A stretch of DNA of 10,505 nt. Source: CAZPCZ01 sp964585225. GTDB taxonomy: Bacteria; Patescibacteriota; Patescibacteriia; JACPHY01. Below, in pieces: positions 4,626 through 10,505 of this stretch. Each line of letters begins with the position of its first letter. Positions within the stretch are counted from its first letter, which is position 1. A program made the position numbers and the translations under genes. Where the stretch lies: assembly GCA_964585225.1 (NCBI GenBank), contig CAZPCZ010000047.1, positions 1 through 10,505 of the forward strand. Direction: 5' to 3'. The notes beneath the pieces are model-generated. The model made no database searches and had not been told where the DNA came from. It worked only from the letters and a program-made list of their open reading frames with translations.

Positions 4626-6155
4626 TTACCTCGCGTATTCAATCGCTCGCGTCTCCCGGATCGCCGTCACCTTGATTTCTCCCGGGTACTTCAGCTCCTG
4701 CTCGATCTTCTTCGCGATGTCCTTCGAGAGCCGGTACATCGTGAGGTCGTCGACCTCCTGCGGCCGCACGAACACGCGGATCTCGCGTCCCGCTTGGATC
4801 GCGTACGCGCGCTCAATTCCCTCGAACGACGTCGCGACCTTCTCGAGGTCCTCGAGCCGCTTGAGGTAGTCTTCGTAGCTGTCGCGTCGCGCGCCCGGCC
4901 GCGCGCCGGAGATCGCATCCGCCGCCTTCACGATGCACCCGACGACCGTCTTCGGTTTGTCCTCGTGGTGCGCGATCGGCGCGTAGCACACCTCCTCGGA
5001 CATCCCGAATTTCTTCAGGATGTTGAATCCGATCTCGATGTGCGTGCCCTGGATGTCGTGATCGACCGCTTTCCCGATGTCGTGGAAGAGCCCGCCGCGT
5101 TTCGCATCCCCGACGTTCTGCCCGAGCTCCGCGGCCATGATGGCTGCGAGGTTCGCGACTTCCATGGAATGGAGGAGGACGTTCTGCCCGTAGCTCGTCC
5201 GGTATTTCAGGCGCCCGAGGATGAGGATGAGCTTCGGGTCGACGCCGGTGATCCCGAGCTCGTAGCACGCATCCTCACCGGCCTTCTTGATGTCCGTCGC
5301 GAGCTCCTTCTTCGCGCGTTCGACCGCTTCCTCGACGCGGCCGGGATGGATGCGGCCGTCCTGGATGAGGTCCTCGAGCGCGCGCTTCGCCACCTGTCGG
5401 CGGATCGGCGAGAAGCCGGAGATCGTGATCGCGAGCGGGGTCTCGTCGACGATGATCTCGCAGCCGGTGAGATTCTCGATCGCCTTGATGTTCCGGCCCT
5501 CCTTGCCAATGATCCGCCCCTTCATGTCGTCGGAGGGGATCGCGACGTTCGTCGTCGTGTTTTCGATCGAGTGCGAGGACGCGACGCGCTGGATCGTGTT
5601 TGAGAGGATGACGCGGGCGCGACGGTCGAGCTCCTCCGACCCCTCATGCTCGAGCTTGCGGATGCGGCTCGTGAGCGCGTCGTTCGCCTCTGCCTCGACG
5701 TGCGCGAGCAGTCGCTCTTCGGCCTCCTGCCGGGAGAGCTGCGCGACCGCTTCGAGCTTCTTCGCCTCCTCTTGCTGGAGCTCCACGAGTCGCTGTTGTG
5801 CCGCCGTGAGTTTCGCGCGCTGCTCCTCCGCTCGGGTCTGCTGCCCCTGGAGTTCGAGGAGCTTCGCATCGAAGAGGGATTCGCGCTTCTCGACGCGTTG
5901 CTGGAGCGCCTGGACCTCGCGCCGCCGCTCGGCCTCCTCGCGCTTTGCCTCCTCGACGATCTTCAGCCCCTTCTCCTTCGCCTTGATGAGGAACTCTTGC
6001 TCCCGGCGTTTCGCGTCGGCGAGCATCGCGTCTGCCTTCTGTTCAGCCGCGGAGACGCGCCTCGAGGCAATCGCGTGACGGTACGCGTAGCCGGCAACCA
6101 CCCCGACCGCGAGGGCTGCGATGGTGATGATGAGAACGACAAAAGCCTCGGGCAT
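4626..6155 (-). CDS. rny: Ribonuclease Y
   Basis: From the ATG at 6155 the product is 509 residues, close to the usual RNase Y length of about 520. Domains in order: N-terminal membrane anchor (AFVVLIITIAALAVGVVAGY, 4-23), a long Lys/Glu/Gln-rich coiled coil (about 30-180), a KH RNA-binding domain with GRIIGKEGRN (213-222), and an HD domain with LLHSMEVA (His329) and GGLFHDIGK (His358/Asp359) plus Asp413 as metal ligands; the C-terminal domain ends RAIEYAR. RNase Y is the membrane-bound endoribonuclease that starts mRNA decay in many bacteria without RNase E. A TTG eleven codons upstream would add MLLPEPRGLHH and spoil the signal-anchor start, so ATG 6155 is preferred. A hairpin straddles this start codon (6144-6175). 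It is divergent from infB and upstream of the YmdB-like gene. Confidence 0.97.
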   Translation of the reverse strand: MPEAFVVLIITIAALAVGVVAGYAYRHAIASRRVSAAEQKADAMLADAKRREQEFLIKAKEKGLKIVEEAKREEAERRREVQALQQRVEKRESLFDAKLLELQGQQTRAEEQRAKLTAAQQRLVELQQEEAKKLEAVAQLSRQEAEERLLAHVEAEANDALTSRIRKLEHEGSEELDRRARVILSNTIQRVASSHSIENTTTNVAIPSDDMKGRIIGKEGRNIKAIENLTGCEIIVDETPLAITISGFSPIRRQVAKRALEDLIQDGRIHPGRVEEAVERAKKELATDIKKAGEDACYELGITGVDPKLILILGRLKYRTSYGQNVLLHSMEVANLAAIMAAELGQNVGDAKRGGLFHDIGKAVDHDIQGTHIEIGFNILKKFGMSEEVCYAPIAHHEDKPKTVVGCIVKAADAISGARPGARRDSYEDYLKRLEDLEKVATSFEGIERAYAIQAGREIRVFVRPQEVDDLTMYRLSKDIAKKIEQELKYPGEIKVTAIRETRAIEYAR

Positions 6156-6175
6156 ATGGTGTAGCCCACGAGGCT
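6144..6175 (-). promoter_or_regulatory. hairpin around the RNase Y start codon, followed by T4
   Basis: On the minus strand AGCCTCGTGGGC (6175-6164) pairs with GCCCGAGGCT (6153-6144) with a 2-nt bulge, giving 10 bp and a loop of 10 nt. The A and T of the ATG are in the loop and its G begins the 3' arm; a TTTT run (6144-6141) follows. The layout could restrict translation initiation or act as a short attenuator. It may also be chance, since no alternative antiterminator fold was identified. Confidence 0.4.
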
Positions 6176-6439
6176 CTGGCAGCAACAATCACGCGATCAC
6201 GCGTGCGATCGTTCACGTAGCACGGCAGCATCGCCGCTCGGGTCGAGCGGGTGTGCGCGTCGGTCGAGATCCTTCAACAGCGAACGTGCGATGCATGTGA
6301 TCGAGGAAAGGCGAGCGTCTCGTGGTCAGTTACCGCGGGTCCTGAGGGTACCCGCTTCGAGGCTCAGCGTACCACGGACGGCGGCGTGGCGCAAGCATCG
6401 CTTGACTGAGCGGAAACGCGTGGGGTACCGTGGAGGAAC
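6176..6439. other. divergent spacer between rny and infB
   Basis: This 264-bp spacer separates two divergent genes and should hold a promoter for each, but I cannot identify a convincing pair. It holds a 7-bp hairpin CCGCTCG-GGT-CGAGCGG (6234-6250) and a smaller GCGGGT/ACCCGC stem near 6337-6357. A GGAGG (6434-6438 region) just before the infB ATG is a close-set Shine-Dalgarno sequence. No coding frame of the local codon style is seen. Confidence 0.6.
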
Positions 6440-8443
6440 ATGAACGTGTCTGAATTGGCAAGACGAATCAACATGCCGCCGCAGGATCTCTACGAGATCC
6501 TGCCGCGGTTCGGTTTCGACATCGGTCGGCGCGCGATCAAGATTGACGATCGCCTCGCACAGCAGTTCCTTAAGAAGTGGCCGCGCATCCGTCGGGAGTG
6601 GCAGCGGCAGCAGGAGAAGGCGCGCGAGGAAGAGGAGCGCAAGCGCCGACGGCTCGCGGTGACCGAGGGGACAGCGAAGGAGGTGACGCTGCCGGCGATC
6701 ATCACCGTTCGCGACTTCGCGGCGATGCTGCACATGCCGGTCTCCGAGGTGCTCCAGGAGCTCCTCCGGAGCGGCATCCTCGCGAACATGAACGAGCCGA
6801 TTGACTACGCGACCGCCGCGATCGTCTCGGAGGACCTTGGGTTCCGGCCGTCACCAGTCACAGCCACTGATACCGGAGCGGAGGACGTCTCCGCAGCGGC
6901 AGCGCCAGTGGAGACCGCGCCGATCGCCGCACCGAGCGGTCTCCCGCGCGCGCCGGTCGTTGTCGTCATGGGGCACGTGGATCATGGGAAAACGCTCCTC
7001 CTCGACAGAATTCGATCCACGCACGTCGCCGCCGGGGAGGCCGGTGGTATCACGCAGCACATCGGCGCGTACCAGACGATGCAGCAGGGGAAACCGATCA
7101 CATTCATTGATACCCCCGGCCACCAGGCCTTCACGACCATGCGATCCCGCGGGGCCCGCGTGGCCGACATCGCGGTGCTCGTCGTCGCAGCGGATGACGG
7201 CGTGCAGCCGCAGACGAAGGAGGCACTGAAGATCATCCAGGCGGCGAAGCTCCCGTTCCTCGTCGCGGTGAACAAGATTGACAAACCCGACGCGAATATC
7301 GAGCGCGTGCAGCAGGAGCTCGGCGCACTCGGGGTCACGTCGGAGGCCTGGGGCGGCAAGACGCCGTTCGTCCCCGTATCCGCGAAGACGGGCCAGGGCA
7401 TCGAGCAGCTCCTCGAGATCATCCTCCTCATCGCAGACGTCGAGCGCGAGCGACTCCTCGCGGATCCCGACGCGTCGGCGGAGGCAGCGACCGTGGAATC
7501 GCACGTCGACAAGCAGGAGGGCCCGGTCGCGACGCTCCTCGTCCAGAGTGGAACCCTGCGTATCGGAGACCTCATCGTGGTGGGCGACATGCTCATTGGG
7601 AAGATTCGGCTCATGCGGGACCACACCGGCGAGCGACTCAGCGCCGCTCCGCCGTCGACACCGGTGCGCGTGCTCGGGCTCAAGGCGCTCCCAGAGGTCG
7701 GCGATATCGTCCGCGTCACGACGGAGCGGAAGGGGTTGACGGCAGCGAAGCGGCAGGTGACGCGGCCAGCGCCAGTGGTCGTGGCGCAAGCTCCAGCGGA
7801 GCAGGAAACAACGACACCAGCGGTCGTGCTCCCGATCGTCGTCCGCGCAGACGTCCTCGGGTCGCTTGAGGCGGTGTGCAACGAGATCGAGCGGATCGGC
7901 AGCGCGAGCGCGCGCGTGAAGGTCATCGGTCGGGGGTTGGGGAATGTCACGGAGAACGACGTGCTCCAAGCCGAGGCCGCGAAGGGGCAGATCTTCGGCT
8001 TCAACGTGCGGGCGCTCGACGCGGTCGCCGAGCTCGCGCGGGAGAAACACATCCCGGTGACCTCGGAGAAGATCATCTACGACCTCCTCCGGAAGGTCCG
8101 CGAGGCGCTCGAGGTGTTGCTGCCCGAGGAAGTCATCCGCGAGGAGCTCGGGACGATGCACGTGCTCGCGTTGTTCCGGAAGGAGACGAAGTGGCAGATC
8201 GTTGGCGGGCGCGTGACCGCTGGAAAAATCGTCATGGAGAAAGGCGTGAAGGCGGAACAGATTCGAGGCGGCGACGTCGTGGCGGTCGGGAGACTCCTCG
8301 GACTCCAGGCCGGCAAAGAGGACGTCCGCGAGGTCGTTGAGGGCCAGGAGTGCGGGATGAAAATGAGTGGCATCGAGGGTCTCGCGGTCGGTGATACCCT
8401 GCGGTTCGTGAAGGAGGAGAAGCGGAAGAAGGTGTTGGGGTAG
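6440..8443 (+). CDS. infB: Translation initiation factor IF-2
   Basis: The 667-residue product begins MNVSELARRINMPP, a short N-terminal domain, followed by a charged linker and a second N-terminal subdomain (ITVRDFAAMLHMPVSEVLQ). The GTPase domain shows G1 GHVDHGKT (178-185), G2 GGITQHIGAYQT (about 200-211), G3 DTPGH (224-228), G4 NKID (278-281) and G5 SAK (314-316). Domains II, III and the C-terminal fMet-tRNA-binding domain (ending near GDTLRFVKEEKRKKVLG) are complete. IF-2 positions initiator tRNA on the 30S subunit and promotes subunit joining. At 667 residues it is a short-form IF-2. GLGNVTENDV replaces the common GxGxITESDV, a conservative change. A GGAGG lies 3 nt before the ATG. No nusA or rbfA neighbour is present, unlike the usual operon. 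Confidence 0.98.
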   Translation: MNVSELARRINMPPQDLYEILPRFGFDIGRRAIKIDDRLAQQFLKKWPRIRREWQRQQEKAREEEERKRRRLAVTEGTAKEVTLPAIITVRDFAAMLHMPVSEVLQELLRSGILANMNEPIDYATAAIVSEDLGFRPSPVTATDTGAEDVSAAAAPVETAPIAAPSGLPRAPVVVVMGHVDHGKTLLLDRIRSTHVAAGEAGGITQHIGAYQTMQQGKPITFIDTPGHQAFTTMRSRGARVADIAVLVVAADDGVQPQTKEALKIIQAAKLPFLVAVNKIDKPDANIERVQQELGALGVTSEAWGGKTPFVPVSAKTGQGIEQLLEIILLIADVERERLLADPDASAEAATVESHVDKQEGPVATLLVQSGTLRIGDLIVVGDMLIGKIRLMRDHTGERLSAAPPSTPVRVLGLKALPEVGDIVRVTTERKGLTAAKRQVTRPAPVVVAQAPAEQETTTPAVVLPIVVRADVLGSLEAVCNEIERIGSASARVKVIGRGLGNVTENDVLQAEAAKGQIFGFNVRALDAVAELAREKHIPVTSEKIIYDLLRKVREALEVLLPEEVIREELGTMHVLALFRKETKWQIVGGRVTAGKIVMEKGVKAEQIRGGDVVAVGRLLGLQAGKEDVREVVEGQECGMKMSGIEGLAVGDTLRFVKEEKRKKVLG

Positions 8444-8468
8444 GAGCAAAGGACCAGCAGCTGAGGTC

Positions 8469-8643
8469 GGGTGCTGGCCCCCTCACTGGTCGCTCCGGCG
8501 CGGGCCATTGCACCTCGCTCGCGACGGGAGCCCTCGGAAATTCCGCCTCGCCGCGGGCTCGGCTCCAGTTTCCGTCTCCCTATCGCTGCGCTTCGGGCAA
8601 CGGCAGCCGCGTCTCCGCTGATTCGTTCGGGGGCCAGCATCCC
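8469..8643. repeat. 175-bp element bounded by an inverted repeat, downstream of infB
   Basis: TGCTGGCCCCC (8472-8482) is perfectly complementary to GGGGGCCAGCA (8629-8639); after a 1-nt bulge GGG (8469-8471) also pairs with CCC (8641-8643). Inside, further complementary blocks exist (GGGAGCCC with GGGCTC and GGCTCC in the middle), so the whole could fold as a branched structure. No frame inside shows protein-like composition. It could be a MITE-like element, a REP/BIME-type sequence or a structured RNA 3' end for infB. Confidence 0.6.
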
Positions 8644-8670
8644 TCCCCGCTGCTGTTATTTCAAAATTTT

Positions 8671-8748
8671 CTCCCCCTCCACGCGGCGTGGAGGGGGAGC
8701 GGGTGGGGGAGGAGGCGTGCAGACCCTCCCCCTCGTTTTGAGGGGGAG
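8671..8748. repeat. two C5/G5-rich hairpins of a related repeat
   Basis: CTCCCCCTCCACGC (8671-8684) is a perfect 14-bp complement of 8686-8699 with a single base between. A second hairpin CTCCCCCTC (8726-8734)/GAGGGGGAG (8740-8748) has a GTTTT loop and shares the CTCCCCCTC core. They look like members of a dispersed intergenic repeat family. A T4 run (8667-8670) precedes the first hairpin, so on the minus strand no T-tract follows except A/T-rich sequence. Confidence 0.75.
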
Positions 8749-8791
8749 CGAGAGGGGGTGGGGACGCGTAACTCCATCCAACAAAGGAGGA

Positions 8792-8811
8792 GACCCCGGA
8801 TTTCCGGGGTC
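8792..8811. terminator. GC-rich hairpin 7 nt beyond the stop of the minus-strand small gene
   Basis: GACCCCGGA (8792-8800) pairs perfectly with TCCGGGGTC (8803-8811); the closing A-T pair must open to make an ATTT loop. On the minus strand it follows the stop of the zinc-ribbon-like gene and is followed by TCCTCCTTTGTT; on the plus strand it is followed by CTGTTTGTT. Both tails are T-rich, so it may end transcription from either side. Confidence 0.65.
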
Positions 8812-8818
8812 CTGTTTG

Positions 8819-9046
8819 TTAGGCCGCGCGGGATGGGCGACGAACGCTGACGTCGGCGGTCGGTGTGCCGAAGCAGCCACGGTGGACGATGCAGCTCCCG
8901 CTGATGCCTACCTCGACGCAGCCGGGGTTGTCCACCCGAACCGCGAGCGAACGTCGTTCCCTGCGCTGCCAGGCGAAGACGCGTTTCGCGCAGAGCCGGC
9001 ATCGCGTGATGGACGGCCAGCAGTGGACGTGCGGGTCCCGGCGCAT
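8819..9046 (-). CDS. small Cys-rich zinc-ribbon-like protein of unknown function
   Basis: I do not recognise a named family. From the ATG at 9046 the product is 75 residues. It has RCRLCAKRVFAWQ (15-27) with Cys16-x2-Cys19, then DNPGCVEVGISGSCIVHRGC (39-58) with Cys43, Cys52, His55 and Cys58. The CxxC plus HxxC pairs suggest a single zinc site. The frame extends upstream to 9151, but the ATG at 9046 has a GAGG 8 nt before it (minus strand), and the upstream part overlaps the divergent gene. Evidence that this is the coding strand: Cys/Trp/aromatic residues sit in a sensible pattern, third positions are GC-rich, and a terminator-like hairpin lies 7 nt past the stop. The opposite frames read as low-complexity Arg/Ser/Ala sequence. 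Function unknown. Confidence 0.6.
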   Translation of the reverse strand: MRRDPHVHCWPSITRCRLCAKRVFAWQRRERRSLAVRVDNPGCVEVGISGSCIVHRGCFGTPTADVSVRRPSRAA

Positions 9047-9087
9047 GCGCCAGGCCTCAACTGCCACGATGACCGGCAGCGCGCCGA

Positions 9088-9414
9088 GTGCCGCGAGGCC
9101 CGGTGTACTGGATGCGCGCGCAAGACGGGCGATCGCACCTCGGCCACGCACCGGGCGACTGCATCGAGCACTTCGATCGTGCAGAGATTGGACTCGACCT
9201 CCACGAGGGCCTCGCCCTGTACGCCCAGCACCCCGACGCGCCGGCGGTGGGGACCGGGATGGATCTCGTCAACTCCATATTCGCCGCTCGCAAGGACATC
9301 TGCATGACGCTCCGACGGTACGCCGACGGCGAGACCATCATCAGCGTCGCCCACCACCGCGCCGGCTCCCCCCGTTACGGCTCCGCCTCACGCGGTCGTT
9401 TTGTAGGGATGTGA
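9088..9414 (+). CDS. short protein resembling the C-terminal part of DUF5701-type proteins
   Basis: The frame encodes up to 108 residues. The body, QDGRSHLGHAPGDC (12-25), GLDLHEGLALYAQHPD (35-50), GMDLVNS (57-63) and SPRYGSASRG (94-103), fits from memory the GLTxxEGLALY...MDLxGS...P.YGSASRG pattern of uncharacterised proteins such as DUF5701, whose full-length members are nearer 200 residues. This is recollection, not a search. Codon third positions are strongly G/C. The start is uncertain: GTG 9088 is the longest, GTG 9103 has a GAGG 4 nt upstream, and ATG 9112 has none. It lies head-to-head with the zinc-ribbon-like gene, about 41 bp apart, and its stop overlaps the base of a terminator hairpin. 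It may be a naturally short or an N-terminally truncated member; function unknown. Confidence 0.65.
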   Translation: MPRGPVYWMRAQDGRSHLGHAPGDCIEHFDRAEIGLDLHEGLALYAQHPDAPAVGTGMDLVNSIFAARKDICMTLRRYADGETIISVAHHRAGSPRYGSASRGRFVGM

Positions 9415-9446
9415 ACCCGATCGCCCCCGCGATCGGGTTATTCTGT
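9414..9446 (+). terminator. 11-bp hairpin terminator after the DUF5701-like gene
   Basis: AACCCGATCGC (9414-9424) pairs perfectly with GCGATCGGGTT (9429-9439) around CCCC and is followed by ATTCTGT. The tail is only moderately T-rich. It starts at the last base of the preceding stop codon, which supports both the gene call and its strand. Confidence 0.7.
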
Positions 9447-9501
9447 GATGGTGTACGTTGATGCTCGTCGGTTTCCCTTTTCCGTTTTACGATAGAGGTC
9501 T

Positions 9502-10505
9502 ATGGCCGATGTGATGTACGACGTCGTGGTAGTGGGGGCCGGGCCGGCTGGCCTTGCTGCCGCCATGTTTACTGCGCGGCGAGGGCTCAAGACGGTGATT
9601 GTCTCGAAGGACCTCGGCGGGCAGCTCGCGCTGACGGAGTGGATCGAGAACTACCCGGGCGTGGACCGCGCTGGCGGGCGGGAGCTCTGCGAGCGATTTT
9701 TAGCGCAGGCAAAGCGCGACGGAGCAGAGCTTCGGTTTGGGGAGGCCGTTGCGATCCAAGCAATGAAACAATGGAACAATGAAGCAATGGAGCGAGGAAC
9801 GGAGGCTGAAAGATGCCCGATGTACGAAGTGCAGCTCGCCGAAGGTAATGGCCTTCGTACTCGGACGGTGATCCTCTCCTTCGGCCTCACGCCGAACGAT
9901 CTCGGGTGCGAGGGGGAGGCGCGCCTGAAGGGGAAGGGCGTGTACTACTCCGCAGTGGATGATGCACCGAAACAGAACGGGAAGACCGTCGCGGTGGTCG
10001 GTGGCGGCAACTCCGCAGTCACTGCCGTGCTCGAGCTTGCGCCACGGGCGACGAAGGTATTTCTCATCCACCGACGCACCGAACTTCGCGCGGAGAAGCC
10101 ACTCCTCGATCGGCTGCGGGAGCAGCCGAACATCGAAGTCGTCACGCCGTATACGGTCGCCGAGCTCACAGGCGACGATCACGTGCGCACGATCGTGCTC
10201 GCGCATGCGGAGACCGGTGAGACGCGCGAGATCCCCGTTGATTCCGTCTTCGTGCAGATCGGCTACTCCGCAAAAACGAAATGGCTCGAGGGCGTGGTGC
10301 AGCTCAACGAGAAACGTGAGGTCATCGTGGACCGCGATTGTCGAACGAGCGCCCCCGGCATCTTTGCGGCTGGCGATCTCACCGACATCGCGTACAAGCA
10401 AGCCGCGATCTCCGTTGGCGAGGGTGTGAAGGCCGCGCTCCAGGCATTCAAGTACCTGCAGACCGCCGCAGGGAAGCCGGCGGTGATGTTCGATTGGGAC
10501 ACTCG
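9502..10505 (+). CDS. thioredoxin-reductase-like FAD/NAD(P) flavoprotein without CxxC (partial, 3' end outside window)
   Basis: At least 334 residues are visible and the frame is open to the window edge. FAD site GAGPAG (12-17), GGQLALTEWIENYPG as in TrxB, NAD(P) site VVGGGNSA (165-172), phosphate-binding HRR (190-192) and the closing FAD motif APGIFAAGDLTDIAYKQAAISVGEG are all present. In thioredoxin reductase the segment before VVGGGN carries CATC; here it reads YYSAVDDAP (residues 148-156), so both active-site Cys are missing. It therefore cannot be a classical dithiol thioredoxin reductase and may be a ferredoxin/flavodoxin-NADP reductase-like or other oxidoreductase. Residues about 86-98 (QAMKQWNNEAMER) come from a tandem octamer array in a loop. 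The ATG at 9502 has an AGAGG 3 nt upstream and gives the usual short N-terminus. Confidence 0.9.
   Translation, partial: MADVMYDVVVVGAGPAGLAAAMFTARRGLKTVIVSKDLGGQLALTEWIENYPGVDRAGGRELCERFLAQAKRDGAELRFGEAVAIQAMKQWNNEAMERGTEAERCPMYEVQLAEGNGLRTRTVILSFGLTPNDLGCEGEARLKGKGVYYSAVDDAPKQNGKTVAVVGGGNSAVTAVLELAPRATKVFLIHRRTELRAEKPLLDRLREQPNIEVVTPYTVAELTGDDHVRTIVLAHAETGETREIPVDSVFVQIGYSAKTKWLEGVVQLNEKREVIVDRDCRTSAPGIFAAGDLTDIAYKQAAISVGEGVKAALQAFKYLQTAAGKPAVMFDWDT
9761..9792 (+). repeat. octamer array in the TrxB-like gene
   Basis: Four consecutive 8-mers of the form CAATGRAR: CAATGAAA, CAATGGAA, CAATGAAG, CAATGGAG. The array is AT-rich in an otherwise GC-rich gene and encodes AMKQWNNEAMER, with Asn/Met/Trp use unlike the neighbouring codons. 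Confidence 0.9.

Noticed and set aside
4794..5603. 269-codon plus-strand frame inside rny
   Set aside because: Antisense shadow of the KH and HD domains of RNase Y, with no recognisable motif.
6402..6431. TTGACT-18-TACCGT as an infB promoter
   Set aside because: The start of transcription would fall at the ATG and exclude the GGAGG; the -10 match is poor.
6851..8449. 532-codon open frame on the minus strand opposite infB
   Set aside because: It is the codon-aligned antisense of IF-2, rich in Leu/Arg/Asp/His from high-GC third positions; IF-2 motifs are unmistakable on the plus strand.
8471..9307. 278-codon plus-strand frame across the spacer and small genes
   Set aside because: It runs through three palindromic elements and reads as low-complexity Arg/Pro/Ser/Thr sequence; the other strand and frame give better proteins.
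8865..9461. 198-codon plus-strand frame over the DUF5701-like gene
   Set aside because: Highly Arg-rich out-of-frame reading that crosses the terminator at 9414-9439.
9458..9493. TTGATG and TACGAT as a promoter of the flavoprotein gene
   Set aside because: The spacing is 24 bp, too long for sigma-70; no better pair was found.

Overview
The window looks like a piece of a compact, high-GC bacterial genome, most probably a Patescibacteria (CPR) member. The basis is inference: an IF-2 N-terminus of the MNVSELARR type, a MTH1-like NUDIX enzyme, an RNase Y plus YmdB-type phosphoesterase pair, short spacers, weak or absent Shine-Dalgarno sequences, and spacers full of small word-like repeats. TGA is used as a stop (for example after the Fic gene), so the code is standard and not that of Gracilibacteria or Absconditabacteria.

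Layout. Positions 1-76 hold the 3' tail of an unidentified gene. A good sigma-70-like promoter (80-108) then drives a plus-strand cluster: a Fic AMP-transferase-type protein with a C-terminal helix-turn-helix (126-1064), RuvA (1069-1641) and a FemAB-type peptidoglycan bridge enzyme (1647-2531), separated by 4-5 bp. tRNA-Arg(CCG), a MTH1-like NUDIX hydrolase and tRNA-Lys(CTT) follow; the NUDIX frame has no stop until the anticodon loop of tRNA-Lys. A 15-bp hairpin (3268-3302) separates these from a minus-strand block: HU (3317-3595), a TIGR00282/YmdB-like metallophosphoesterase (3697-4491) and RNase Y (4626-6155). IF-2 (6440-8443) diverges from RNase Y. The stretch 8444-8818 holds no credible gene, only inverted repeats and G/C-rich hairpins. 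A divergent pair of small unstudied genes follows: a Cys-rich zinc-ribbon-like protein (8819-9046, minus) and a protein resembling the C-terminal part of DUF5701-type proteins (9088-9414, plus). The window ends inside a thioredoxin-reductase-like flavoprotein (9502 onward) that lacks the CxxC pair.

The genes cover core functions: recombination (RuvA), cell wall (FemAB), nucleotide-pool sanitation (NUDIX), chromosome packaging (HU), RNA decay (RNase Y), translation initiation (IF-2, two tRNAs) and redox.

The most striking signal is not a gene. Three different degenerate heptamer arrays, each about four copies (28 nt), sit in predicted loops of the FemAB-like gene, and a four-copy octamer array (32 nt) sits in a loop of the TrxB-like gene. 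Since 7 and 8 are not multiples of 3, gain or loss of one unit would shift the frame. The FemAB gene also carries a perfect 19-bp inverted repeat. Related-looking repeat-rich spacers lie at 3608-3688 and 4510-4624. This suggests a family of short repeats invading both spacers and coding loops.
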